A stretch of 64,000 nucleotides of DNA, from assembly GCA_028583605.1 (NCBI GenBank), contig CM053327.1, positions 23,051,629 to 23,115,628 on the forward strand, written 5' to 3'. This DNA is from Dastarcus helophoroides. Taxonomy: Eukaryota; Arthropoda; Insecta; Coleoptera; Bothrideridae. Below the pieces are notes generated by a model that did not search any database, was not told where the DNA came from, and saw only the letters and a program-made list of their open reading frames with translations. Both the position numbers and the translations under genes were made by a program. Shown here one piece after another: positions 12,731 through 24,099 of this stretch (positions are counted from its first letter, which is position 1; the number at the start of each line of letters is the position of its first letter).

Positions 12731-13638
12731 AGCAGATTTACAAAGATATGCTTCATACTCTTGTCAATCAATGTCCTTTGTATGCGACCGTGAAAAATTG
12801 GATTATGCGCTTCAAAAGAGGTAAATTTTCCTTTGAAGATGAGAGTGACCGGAAAGGCCAGTTTCTGTGCCCGTCTGCCGAAAATATTGAAATAGTTTAT
12901 AATATGATTCTGGGCCACTGAATTATTTGATATGAACAAGTCCATCGTACAGTTTACGTCGATTTGGATGTGTGAAAAATTTCAGTAGAATGGGGCCCAA
13001 AATTTGACCAGAACCGTGCAAAAGTACAAGTATTCCGTTCGATCTTGCTCGGTTTGCAAAAACGAAGACTTTTTAAGGCCGATTGTTACTATTATGGATA
13101 AAAGATGGGTACATTTCTACTACCCATAAACAAAGCAGCAATTGATGGAATGGAGTCACGCTTTTTCTTCTGTGTTTAGAGATCTGCTGTAAACATTGTT
13201 GGTTAATTTTTTGGGATTGCCATGGAGTAATTATGATTGATTACCTGGATAAGAATAGAACAATAATTCGGGATTACTGTTCGACGTTACTGACTAATCT
13301 AATGAGAAAAAAAGAAGGGAAACGAGACAAAAATTTGTCGAAACGTGTTCTGCTTTTGCAGGACAATGCCTCTGCATGCAAATCGCAAGTTGCCATGCAA
13401 ACAATTCGTGTTTTGGGGTTGGAATTATTGGAACACTTTCCCTTGTTCACCAGAAATGGCTCCGTCCGACTATTATCTCCTTCCTCAACTGAAAAACAGG
13501 TTAAAAGATCGTAAATTTTCTTCCAACGACGATGTCATAGAAGTTGTGAAGGCTTGGTTTGCAGAGCAAGATAAAACTTTTTTTCGAAAAGGTTTGGAAA
13601 AACGTTACAGATTCAGTGAAATGAATGTATTAAATTAA
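12731..13638 (+). pseudogene. mariner transposase, degraded
   Basis: Blocks appear in the order expected for a mariner (IS630/Tc1) transposase: the helix-turn-helix 'CPLYATVKNWIMRFKRGKFS' type block (about 12770-12850), the first catalytic region in the altered form MDKRW where VDETW is usual (about 13095), then LLLQDNASACKSQ with the second Asp (about 13350-13390), and MAPSDYYLLPQLKNRLK with the third Asp (about 13455-13505), followed by 'KFSSNDDVIEVVKAWF'. The reading needs at least two frame changes and crosses stops, including one between the second and third catalytic blocks at about 13430. Normal length is about 345 codons, so most of the protein is represented. No terminal repeats were recognised. 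Confidence 0.85.
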
Positions 13639-14182
13639 GAGTAGAATATGTTGAATAATGAAATATTTTGACTTTCACATGTTGTGTTTCTGTAGTAGGC
13701 TGGCTAAGAATTTGTTAACACCTCATCCTATGTGGTATATGTATGTACTTCTCTCGTGATTGTTAAATCGTGTCAAGGAATTATTAAAGTTTTCGATGTT
13801 TTGCCCAGCATCATAACAGGAAAATTCAGGACAAAAAAACACGGTAGGTACTTTTCGGAACTCGGAAGTAAAAGTTCTTTATGAACAATGGAGAAACAAA
13901 ATCCAATACTTCTGTCTTGAATTTTGGCTTTCCCGTGCTCCTGACTAAACCTCCTTCAAAGGGCAGAACCTCAAACATTTTAGTAAACAGCACGATCCAA
14001 CTTCGGAAGAAGTATATCTTTTACTGACTTTGGCTATGGAAACCTCAGTAGCCATACGTAATTTTATGTCGGCTTTATACGGAGGCAATTGTAGGGTAGA
14101 TGTAACAAGGAAAGTGTATTTAAAATGTCTGGATACAACAAGATGGGAAAATTTTGGAAATATGCATCAACGTTAAACTTAC

Positions 14183-14275
14183 CTAGGTCGGGCTCTACCA
14201 CCATACAGCCGGTCAAGTTGTTCAAGTCTAAGTACGTTGAGAGCTCGCTGAACTTTGGGAGGATACTTGGTCTCG
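14183..14275 (-). CDS. NPF: neuropeptide F gene, second NPF-module exon (candidate cassette)
   Basis: On the minus strand the exon follows a branch-site-like CTAAC and an acceptor (CAG at 14277-14276; an alternative TAG would start it at 14284). It reads Ser-Glu-Thr-Lys-Tyr-Pro-Pro and then VQRALNVLRLEQLDRLYG and ends in Arg-Ala-Arg-Pro-AG before a perfect GTAAGT donor. The amphipathic helix rich in Leu, then 'LxRLY', then RARPR is the NPF/NPY C-terminal pattern. Start and end phases are both 2 and the length (93, or 102 with the upstream acceptor) is divisible by three, so the exon can be skipped or included without changing frame. Without splicing the frame hits TAA immediately, supporting the donor. 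It could also be a remnant of a duplicated exon. Confidence 0.7.
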
Positions 14276-14756
14276 CTGCGCACACTACCTAACACCAGCA
14301 CTTGTTAGCGTTTATATAGATTCATACAGTAGTGTTGTCAAGTCAATTAATTATATTTATTATTAAAATTAAACCCCCAACACTATAACAACGGTCAGCA
14401 AAATTTTATTTTTTACGGAAATGGTAGAGCAATTCAAGCGTTTAAAATACAAAAACCTCGGAATCCAATTGCACAAAAGAAATTTTCATAAAACCTATCG
14501 AATCGCATTGTTTATAAGGTATATTACAATGTTTAACCGTAAAAATTTGTTGCTTTATATTTAGTATGAATTCTTATTCCATAAAAATCTAGTATCGGAT
14601 TCTATGAGTCAAAAAGTTTATATTTAACACATGCACAAAAATCTCGTTTCCGAGATACAATGAGTAAAAATTAAAAAAAATGTATATATTTTTCATTAAT
14701 ATCTAGCAAACGTCGTATCATATTTTAGACTCATTTCCTATCTGCACTTTTATTTT

Positions 14757-14812
14757 GTGAATCCTAATGCATAGGCCGATAGGTTTAAACATTTTGCGGA
14801 TTCGGCAAGATA
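14757..14812. repeat. dispersed permuted repeat, fragment
   Basis: The sequence 'gaatcctaatgcataggccg' followed by 'ataggtttaaacatt' matches the B-to-A junction of the repeat at 50333-50430 with several substitutions. Confidence 0.5.
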
Positions 14813-15080
14813 AGCAAATACAATTTATTGAAAAAAGAATACTGAAAAACTTTAAGTTTTCTAGATATAGACTTTTGAAACTGTTCATGAAAAAAATAAG
14901 TATTAAATTAATAACTCTATAACCCTTTTAACGACCATTTTGAAATTTGAAACATATTTTTGGAACACTAAAGCTTATAATTTTCTACAACCATGGTGAA
15001 AATTGTTATTGGTAAAATAGACGGAGAAAACTATCACCTTTTATATCACGTCTACTAAGATTTTAAGAAATTATAAGCCG

Positions 15081-15293
15081 AAGGGTGCGTTTAGATTAGA
15101 GACATTTCTAGACGACTACAACTTTTGAGATATATCAGACACTCGGTGAAATTTGTGTCAACATTTTGTGTCGAGTAATTTATCTCAGCTGTGTGATTAA
15201 TCTCAGATAGCTTCTCTCAGGATGGTTTACACTTGATATAATATTATGTCAGAGAGAAATGTTCGGAATAGTGTCTAATCTAAACGCACCCTT
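15081..15293. mobile_element. 213-bp MITE
   Basis: AAGGGTGCGTTTAGATTAGA at the left is mirrored by TCTAATCTAAACGCACCCTT at the right, with only about 170 bp of non-coding sequence between. The near-perfect short inverted repeats and small size define a MITE. It interrupts a longer AT-rich repeat-like segment (about 14890-15440). Confidence 0.75.
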
Positions 15294-15647
15294 AGTATTC
15301 CAAATATATGTTCACAACCCGATCGGTAAAGGGGTTATGGAGTTATCAAATAAATTTTCTTTTTGGCAGCTTTAAAGACCTATAACTCGGAAACTAAAAA
15401 CTTTTCATTAAGCTTTTTTACATATATGGTAATCACTTATAGCTTAGGTCGTTGGTAGATGATGACCGATATCTTTAAACAAATGAAAATATGAAAAAAA
15501 TTTTATTGAATGTTGTTGATAATAATTCAGTCTTTTGATTGACTCAAAAAAATATTTGTCAGTTACACTGACGTAACAAATATCTTCTATTAAATCCTTC
15601 ATTGTTTCAAAAGAAATATATGAGCGGAAAGGGACCATCAGAAACCG

Positions 15648-15698
15648 CCTAAGTCCGAGTTAGCGTAAATCGTAGTTGCGTAATTCGGGGTATTACTG
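15648..15698. repeat. solo Tigger/pogo-type terminus
   Basis: On the minus strand this reads CAGTAATACCCCGAATTACG followed by an AT-rich stem, resembling the ends of the Tigger-like element at 19288-20013. It is followed by TA. No partner end was found nearby. Confidence 0.4.
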
Positions 15699-16940
15699 TA
15701 AATAAAGTGACCAAATGACTGCATTGGATGCCTTCGGATGTATGAGACTCTACTTGAAAGAAGACCCATCTAAACCCCCATAAACCCCATATTATCTTAC
15801 TGCATTTTTATAGGACAAAAACACACAGGCTGTGCTATTTGTAAAAAACATAAGCTTATGTCAACACTCTGTATATAATTAGTAAAGTAAAATGAAAATA
15901 ATTTTAAAATGTGCTACATATGGATGTGCATCTCTGAACAAAATTTCATTTTGATATCTTTTCAGGCTTAGGAGCTCTTTTCCGTCGAAACCCTAATGTG
16001 GTTTCAAAAAGATGTTGTAAATATCACTTTCTACAGTTGAATTTTAATGCTTTTACTCAAGGATTGATAGCTTAAATTCATATTATCAATATGTGTGCAC
16101 TTCGCTTTCATTAGACTGCTGGGATATTATAATTGCGTTGCTTGCGGCGAAATTTGATGAATTAGAAGATTGTTCAGCTAATTAGGTAAGGATCAACCAC
16201 TAATTAGTAACATTGGCGGCGCCTTGCAAAGTCATAGAGATGTTCTATTTTGTCTATAATCCATATTTATTTTGGATTGAGCATGTGCAGCATATTATAT
16301 TACTTCCTGTTACTTCCTGCAGGCCGATTCGATCCGCCACTCAGTTTTATCCGTCCTTGGTAACTTTTCCAAATTTTGTTAAATCCGGCCCCAAAAGAAT
16401 ATTAATATACATACATGTTTCCTTGCGTTTGGTTTTTTACTTTTCTAGGTAATCATAAAAAACATCATTGAAAAATATACATCGTGTCCCATCGGTCTGA
16501 AGACAAAGCAGAGCTTTTTATGGAAATTAAATTTCTACATTTCGATTTGTCGAGACAATAGACATCTCATTAGTATACAATTTAAAATTATTTGTATTCA
16601 CACTAGGAATTTATAGGAGTGTCCCATAACTAGATAAATCAATCAATGTTCCAAATCGAAGCCTTCCACAATTTTCAAAATATTATATTGTATAGTACAT
16701 ATTTTGTAATATTTTAAGAGAAATTGGTTAAAAGTAAAATTTTGTCGTTCAGGAAAAATTGTTGATTCATATACAGATCAAGAAAGTATTTAACTATTCA
16801 TGGGGAGATTATAATGGAAGATTTAACATTGAGAGCGTATCGGTGGGTGAGATAGATGGACTGGACTTGCATTCTCCTACATCGACTGAACCATCTTGAA
16901 CATTCTAAAACGCTTTATGGAAACAAGATTAAAATCGGCC
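15699..16940. other. gene-free stretch
   Basis: No supported feature. The open frame 16213-16452 (+) has no recognisable domain. Confidence 0.35.
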
Positions 16941-17190
16941 AAAATGGAACAAAAATTGCAAGCGTTATTAGCAATATTTAGACAAAGAGGAAAAGAAAAA
17001 AGATAAGCAAAAACGAAGACGACAAGAAAAAGAGCAGGGGGAAGAACGAAGACGACAAGAAAAATAACAGGAGAAAGAACGAAGACGGCAAGAAAAACAA
17101 GAAGAAGATCAGAAAAGGAATGCAGAAAAACAAGAATTGCATAGTCTGTTGGCAAATATAACTGAAAAAATGTGAGTACACATTGCAAAA

Positions 17191-18169
17191 ATGAAAGAAG
17201 AAGTGAAAGAACAAATTACAGGAATGAGAGAAGAAATAAAGGAAGAAGTGAAAGAACAAATTACAGGAATGAGAGAAGAAATGCAAGAAGAGATTGGCGA
17301 AGTCGGGGAAGAAATTGGAGAAGTAAAAGAAAAATTCAACAGCGAGCTTCTTGATTTGGAAAATGCAACACAGAAAAAGATCAGCAACATCGAAAAAGTT
17401 GCTAAGTGGACAATCTACATAACATGAATTCGAGAGTGTACCCGTTACTTCTTCCCAAAAGGTAAAACCTTCGACCTATGAAGGACAAACATCTTTCGAG
17501 GCCTACAGAATACAATTCGAAGCTGCTGCCAGGGCCAATCGGTGGACAGAAGACGAAAAGGCGACCTCATTGGTGGTATCCCTGGGCGGAAAAACTCTTG
17601 CACTACTCCGAGCTCTATCTGACCACGATCTAGCTAACTATGAAGATTTAGTTTGGGTTTTAGAGCTGAGATTTGAAGACCATCATTTGCCGCAAGTGGC
17701 CCAGTCGCAATTACTAGTAAAAAAGCAGAAAAGTGATGAAACGCTGCAAGAATTTGAGGCTGACGTAAAAAGATTGGTTCATGTCGCCTAGCCAACAGCA
17801 ACAACCGACTTTCTGGAACTTTACACAGCTAGAATTTTCATCGAAAGAATAAGAGATCCAGAAGTCCAGAGAGTGATGCACTTGTCAAACTTTCAAACAT
17901 CGAGAGAGGCGCTGATTAGAGCCTTGAAGATTGAAGCCGCTTACAAAATTTCAGAGCCAGGGACGTCACGCATAATAAGAAAGGTCGAGATCGAAGAAAC
18001 GGCGAATGACCCTGATATCGCGAACATTATAAGCGCTAACATGAAGGAAATGAAGGGAATGAACGCGAACATAAGCGCTAGCCTGAAGAAAATGGACGCG
18101 AGCATCCAAGAACTGGTAGGAACTCTTAAAGGCGGATCCAACAGAAGCACGTGTTACAACACAATGTAA
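17191..18169 (+). pseudogene. gag remnant of the Ty3/gypsy element
   Basis: A charged coiled coil (frame 17191-17427) contains a 45-bp tandem repeat, i.e. two copies of a 15-residue Glu/Lys heptad-like unit at 17197-17286. It is followed, after a stop, by the typical insect gag start 'Y.GQ.SFEAYRIQFEAAAR' near 17478-17535, 'LVVSLGGKTLALLRALS', and a Leu-rich tail ending VKRLVHVA before TAG at about 17789. The frame then continues to 18169. Function in the intact family is capsid assembly. This copy is broken. Confidence 0.75.
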
Positions 18170-18380
18170 CAACATCAAGAAGGACTGCAGGTTAAGCTGC
18201 AAGAAGTCGACAAGCCTCACCGTAAGAAAACAACACGGCGAGAAGGGAAACTCACTAGCTAATGTTAAGAAATCAGTCCCAAAACTCTTCCCATCAACCA
18301 GATAAAAAGGACCAAGGAAAGTTTAATGGTGGAAGCCAGCGGGGATGGAAGGAATGTACAGGCAACAATGAACACGGGAG

Positions 18381-19030
18381 TCAAGGTTACTCAAGCAATA
18401 CGTGACTGGCCAAGACCCAAAGATAAACAAGAGTTGAGGAAGTTCCTTGGGTTAGGCACCTATTACAGAAGATTTGTGGAAGGTTTCGCCAACATCGCTG
18501 CGCCATTACCGACTAACGGAAGGAAGAACGCCTTATGTCTGGACTCCCGATTGTCATACCGCTTTCCGAAAACTGAAGTCCGTCTTGTGCACAAGTCCTA
18601 TCTTGGCTTATCCTCAGCAGAATGGGAAGTTCGTGTTAGACACAGACGTTAGTAACGTAGGCATTGGGGTTGTGCTATCCCAAGTTCAAGGCGGCGAAGA
18701 AAGAGTCACCGAATATTATAGCAAGATCCTGATGAAGCCGGGGAAGAACTATTGCACCACCAGGAAGGAACTTCTTGCGATAGTGAAGGCCGTGAAACAC
18801 TTCCACAAGTATTTGTATGGGCAAGAATTCCTCATCAGAACAGATCATTAGGCGCTTGCTTGGTTGCTCCGAATGAAGAACGCAGAGGGGCAGACGGCTA
18901 GATCGTTAGAAAGGCTTCAGCAGTATCACTTTAAGGTGCATCATCGACCGGGACAACAGCATAACAACGCTGATGCTTTATCCAGAAGACCTTGTGGGGA
19001 TTGCAAACACTGCAGAGTTGAGTTGAGTTG
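18381..19030 (+). pseudogene. reverse transcriptase C-terminal end and RNase H remnant
   Basis: 'AIRDWPRPKDKQELRKFLGL' and 'YYRRFVEGFANIAAPL' are the connection between the reverse transcriptase thumb and RNase H in Ty3/gypsy polyproteins. After a frame change, 'FVLDTDVSNVGIGVVLSQ', 'TTRKELLAIVKAVKHFHKYL' and 'LIRTDH' give the RNase H catalytic motifs (Asp, Glu, Asp), then a TAG and 'RPGQQHNNADALSRRPC'. The catalytic YxDD part of the reverse transcriptase is absent and the integrase region does not follow. Confidence 0.85.
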
Positions 19031-19287
19031 AGGACCATAAGGACATGCTGGATATAAGGGTCACGTCTGTCCAGCCAGAAGACGGATGGACTTTTCTTAA
19101 TTAAAATTCAGCTCTTTTGCCTAATTTAATATTTTTAAATTTCAAGATAATTGGTCTTACAAATAGGTAAAATATCTGAGAAAGGCCACCCAGATCAGAA
19201 ATATTACTTTGCTCAAGTATTGTACACATTGTTTTTTATTGGGGATACGGAAAATTCTATTTTGTGTACTTGTGTGACAGTTTTTTT

Positions 19288-20013
19288 CAGTAAGACTCCG
19301 CTTAACGCTGCTTCCTTTAGCGCTGTTGCGGTTTAACACTTTTTTATTGGAATAATGAGATTACCTGAAAATTGCAGGCACCATTGGACTTCCCCTAAAT
19401 TTAAAGTACATACAACATACATATATAATTTTTTTAATGAGATTACGAAAAAAGGTTTGAATGGAGTGTGTAAAAATATTTGGTAAGATCTAAACGAGGA
19501 CGGTGACACTAGAAACTCTGTTGATATAAACGAAATAGTCGAATTAGCGAAACAAACATGTTTAGAAATGTGAAAGATCTCAAAGAAATGTTGATGATGA
19601 GCTCAAGGAAATAGTGGATAAGAAACAAAACAAAATTTTCAACGGCATTTCTCAAAACCAGGTTAGCGTGTCAATAACAGAAATTATAAACCATTTTATT
19701 GTGAATAAAGCAGATTTTGGTAGGAGTTCAAGGGCAAGACAAGGTGCCGTGGATGCCTTTCCCACATGTTGACAACTTCTTATAGGGCACTTAAGAAAAA
19801 TCCAAATAACATTAGGCGCCTTCTTGATGAGAAAGCGGACAATTGGAAATGCAGAAGAATCTGACTGATCTAAACATGAATGGTGACTTGCTTTTTACAC
19901 ACGTTTTCCCCTAACCCCATTATGTGCCTGAAGAGATGAGCTCGTTTAACGCTGTTTCGTATAACGCTCTACTTGGTTGGAACGTAACCCCTGCGTTAAG
20001 CGGGGTTTTAGTG
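19288..20013. mobile_element. Tigger/pogo-like DNA transposon, deleted copy
   Basis: The left end CAGTAAGACTCCGCTTAACG and the right end (minus strand CACTAAAACCCCGCTTAACG) are inverted repeats, with a second inner pair of AACGCTG/AGCGC blocks. Inside, the plus strand at about 19470-19640 retains a patch resembling the acidic C-terminal tail of Tigger/jerky transposases ('EIVELAKQTCLEM' followed by 'DLKEMLMMSS'-type sequence). The catalytic core is gone, so this is a non-autonomous or decayed copy. Confidence 0.6.
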
Positions 20014-20885
20014 TATTTAGAAAATACAATCATCAATAAAAAAAATTAGTTCGACAAATGCTTGCTTTAGTCATTTTTAATAATTAACTACCTTCTAAAA
20101 AAATATCTAACTTTTGTTATTTTAAGGAGATACTCAATTATTATTATTAAATTTGTAAATTTTAACCTAGTTGGCGAATGTACGTAATAGTATAGATAAG
20201 CCCAAACATATTGAAGTCTGCAAATATCGTTTCAGCATTTTCAAAGGAATGGATAATCTCATTGTAAATTTCAATTAATTTTAATACATCTCTTGTAACA
20301 ACCCAACCGGATGCAATAAACTAAACTGACTAATCTTTCAGAACATCAAAGGCGTGTCAAATAATTTAGTACCTCCCTTTTAACACTTGTGATTACCTAC
20401 AATTATGAGATCTTGTTATCTCAGTGTTGTTTCAGAATGGAAATTTTATAAATTATTATCTTTAGTCTGCTTTTCTTGCTTTCCAAATTGCTGTGTTACC
20501 AGGCTCAATTTAACTTAGCATTAAAGTCTTTGTTCCAATAAAGTTGATGCCACTTTTGCAGGCATTAAACTAAATGATGTGATTATAATTTACTAAATGA
20601 CACTAACTTTAGGGATAAGACAATAAAAGTAGGTTAGTTAATATCTTAGCAAATTTTGAGTAACATAAGTGTATCAAATCAATTTAAAACTGTATAATTC
20701 TTTTTTGAGTCGAGTCGAATATTACGATTAACTGAACTTTTATAAAAGCTAAGATTTAGTGATGATTTACATTTCTGTAATTGTAATGTCTGGCTCATTT
20801 TGGAGTATTAATGTAGTGCCAAAGATATTAATATTTTACTAATGCTTGACTTGAATGTCTAGTTTGCCAAAAGTCCAAAAGTCCA
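20014..20885. other. gene-free AT-rich stretch
   Basis: Nothing supported. Confidence 0.4.
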
Positions 20886-20941
20886 AAATCGGCAACACCG
20901 GCAACATCGGCAACATCGACAAAATCGGCAAAATCGGCAAA
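20886..20941. repeat. 9-bp minisatellite
   Basis: About six imperfect copies of a 9-bp unit (ATCGGCAAC and variants with CACCGGCAA or AATCGGCAA). A short AAAAGTCC duplication precedes it. Confidence 0.85.
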
Positions 20942-21684
20942 CATTTTGTGAAACATAATCAAGTATTAATCCTTTACGTACGTATATTCTAAATGTCGAG
21001 TAGGTGTATTGAATTAATTTAGTGGGAAATAGGGAAGAGAATCAGTGGGATCAATCGCTCCTAAAAAATGTCGAAATTTTGAAAATCTCTAATACAAGGT
21101 AGAACTTTGAGAAAAAAGACAAAACTTGGAAAAAACACGGAACTTTCAAAAACAATTCGCTTTTCAAAAGTAGATTTTAGGAAAAGGACAAAATTGGAAG
21201 TGTAATCTTTGTAATATAATAATAAGCACTTAATGATTAAGTCCTCGAAATAAAATAATACCAACCATTTCGAAATTATATTCGAAAGTAAAAAATAAAT
21301 CAAATTTACCCTTTTTTACCGGCTCAGAACCGGATTTTTGAGATTTTTGTTTACAAACAATAGAGATTTTAAAAAGCAAGTGTTAAATTAAACCTATGGA
21401 AAAAATTAAGTTTTTAAACACAAATTTGGGAAAGCCAAAATTTCGAGTTAATGAGACAATTTTAAAAAATCAAAAGTTTTTGAAAAATAGTATAAATGGA
21501 AATAATATAATAATAAAAGAAAAAATGTTTAAACAAAATAGTTCAAAATATATCACGAATAATGCAACTTGGCAACAAAACGTAAAATGGGCCTTTGGAA
21601 GAAACTGCTTTAAAAATCGCGTGAAAAACTCTTTCCCAGAGTCGCATCTTTGATATCTGGCATTTTCTCACTCTATAAAAGGCT

Positions 21685-22160
21685 CAAGTTCGGCCAACAC
21701 TAGAATACTGTTCTCATGTTTGGAGTTCAGCTCCAAAGCACACTTTAGCGTTTTTTATTCAATTTAACAAAGAGGGATTCGTCTAATTTGTGACGAGAGT
21801 TTGACCGATTCTCTCGAAACACTAGAGCACAAGCGATGGTTGGTGACTTATCTTTTTTCTATAAGTACTTTCATGGGAGATGCTCGCAGGAACTAATATG
21901 ATTGATCCCTCCCAGGCCTTACCCTTGCAAGGGTAAGATTTTTAAGGCATACAAGACAGTCGGAGACAGCAAATTCCTATGCGGTCCAGCTTGACACAGT
22001 GGGGCCTGCTATCTGAGGAAACTCTTTTTTCTATAGAACTTTCAAGCTATGGAATTCGTTACCGAGCGCAATTTTCCCCAAAAATTACCTTATTTAAGAA
22101 GGCGTTTCATCGCAATCTAGCCTTGTTTACACATCCTACTCGTGGTGCTGTGAAGGCATA
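21685..22160 (+). pseudogene. LINE (jockey/CR1-like) reverse transcriptase C-terminal fragment
   Basis: The plus strand reads AQVRPTLEYCSHVWSSAPK, the block that lies near the end of non-LTR ORF2 proteins, then in changed frames a 'FHGRCSQEL...DPSQALPL' type segment and an ending with 'FSPKITLFKKAFHRNL'. Several stops and frameshifts separate the blocks. Only the C-terminal part (about 160 codons) is present, consistent with a 5'-truncated LINE insertion. The Lys/Asn-rich frame just upstream (21396-21653) looks like chance AT-rich coding and is not claimed. Confidence 0.6.
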
Positions 22161-24099
22161 ATGGTGTTGCCCTTTGCGAGTGGACTAAACTTTAAAAAAA
22201 TGGGATTGTTTAAGAGAAAATATTTAAAAAAAGCAACTTTGGGGCAAATTTAGAATTTTACCAAGAAATAATTAAAAATCCATGCATTTAATGATAAAAG
22301 TGATTATATTGCCAAAGCTGTGGCATTTTTAAAGGCCAAGTGGTTTTTAAAACGTTTTTCTAACTTAAAGGCTTAAAAACTTATTTCGATAAAACTGCCA
22401 GAAATACATTTTCTAATATGGAGGTTAACCCCACCACCCAACTTTGATGATACCTTCCAATAGTCCCTCAACGAACCTCTAAAACAACGCTGACATCGTA
22501 GCATTTGCAAGGTTAACGTAGGAAAAGGCGACCGTTTGACCTGACTGTGAGCAAAGTCCATTTACAACGATTAAATTTAAACAAAATTTCTATGAAACCA
22601 AAAACCATTCACATTTAGGTGGCGGGATTTATAAACTGTCCCATTTTAGGTATTTTTCAGGGCTACTGGTTTTATAGGGTTTTATAAGGACAACATATTT
22701 TAGCTTAATTATGCAGCGTGCAAAATATACTGAAAATTAAATTCCGTAGTTAACTGGTTATGTAACATAATATTGTTAAAGTAAAATAGGTATAGACGTT
22801 TATATTCTATGCGATAGTTCAATAACTTTTCCTAATGCATTTTCAAAACGTGCCATACTTTAAATTCGAGTAAATGATAAACTAGTTCCCACTGGATCGC
22901 GTAACTTATTGGGTATTCGCGGTCGATTAAATGTAAGTTCCCTTTTGTAACAAATTTCTGGAGGAAACTATGATTTTTCTTTTATTTCAATTCCACTGTA
23001 TTTGCAGAAAAACTTAAGCGCTCAACATTTTATAGCAATTTTTACTGCAGAATAAAATACAACAATTTAATGATTAAGTGTTGCGAAAAATGAACATTGT
23101 GTTCCTTTTTCTCAAAGTGGAATGCCAAAATTAATAAACAGACTCACTGGTGACATTGAGTCGTCGGGGTAAAATTTCGATGAGCAAACTATACTTCATT
23201 TCTAACAGTTGCTATAGTCTGAGATTGATGGAATCATAAGGTTGGTCTTCTGTACATGACATTTCACACATATTGCATGGGTAAAAAATCTGGCAATTTA
23301 GATAGCCAAAAAAGAAGATTTATTTGCGCATCGTTGAAGTAGTTCACAGTTAATCTAGCACTAACCGGATAGACATTTATTAGAATATAGGAACTTCAAG
23401 CCTTTGAAGAAATAACAAAAAATAGGATTCCACCACTTCATGCATATGACGATTCGTAGTCATATGATTCCAATAAAAACTTTTTTAGCTACCATGTTTA
23501 GATTCATATTGTTTGGGGGCTGCTTTTTTTAATAGTTCATTAGTAACTGCCGTTATTAGGTGATTCCAGAGTTAATACCTCGATAACTACGAAAGTGTGA
23601 CAAGTGATATTTTACTGTTCTATGAAAGAACTGGAATATTTTAATGTTACATCAAACGGGAATTGCCTTATTCTCAGTTCATTCTTTAACCGCCGATTTG
23701 TGACTAAAATCTTATTAATAAATATTTTATTTTGTATTCTCTGTCCTTCGTTAGAAATCTGGTCTTTTCTCACTCCAGATTTTTTCGCTTAAATGTGTCA
23801 TTGTTTTCCCTAAGTAACTTTGCCAGATTTTTATTCTGCAGTTTGGCTAAATATTTCTTAAGTAATTCTAAGGCCATTGTTTTCCCTGTTCTAACAATGA
23901 GTATCATATACTTAATTTGAGATGAACAGTTGGCTAACGGTCGTGCTATGCAAAAACAATATCCACACTCGATAATCTGGATAGTTAGGGTCGTCTATAA
24001 ATTAGGTAACTTTGAATTTGGTCATCTTGATTTTTCCTCTCAACGCAAATCATAATAACACAAGACAGAATTCTCCTCCAGCATAATTGCCACAGACAA
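22161..24099. other. gene-free stretch
   Basis: A less AT-rich patch at about 22395-22565 has an open minus-strand frame containing LRCQRCFRGSLRDYW, but I recognise no domain. The rest has no supported features. Confidence 0.35.

Larger units (their letters stand above)
16941..19035 (+). mobile_element. Ty3/gypsy-type retrotransposon remnant, internally deleted
   Basis: Order on the plus strand: a Lys/Arg/Glu-rich coiled-coil leader (about 16980-17430), a gag capsid-like region (about 17450-18000), a short low-identity linker, then directly the end of reverse transcriptase plus RNase H (about 18380-19010). Zinc knuckle, protease and most of the reverse transcriptase are missing between gag and the polymerase tail, and there is no integrase. 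No LTRs were recognised. Base composition is richer in GC than the surroundings, as expected for a younger insertion. It is dead: stops at about 17425, 17789 and 18849 interrupt the frames. Confidence 0.8.

Noticed and set aside
14064..14285. Minus-strand open frame of 73 codons over the second NPF exon
   Set aside because: It is a different frame from the NPF reading and runs across the GTAAGT donor; the spliced frame gives a recognisable NPF module.
16877..17390. Long Phe/Leu/Ser-rich minus-strand frames resembling membrane proteins
   Set aside because: They are the antisense of the Lys/Glu-rich gag coiled coil; hydrophobicity is a mirror effect of the purine-rich sense strand.
20886..20941. 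Possible CRISPR-like or regulatory array
   Set aside because: Unit is 9 bp without spacers, a plain minisatellite in a eukaryotic genome.
21396..21653. Lys/Asn-rich 85-codon plus-strand frame
   Set aside because: Composition is that of AT-rich random DNA; no domain or splice context.
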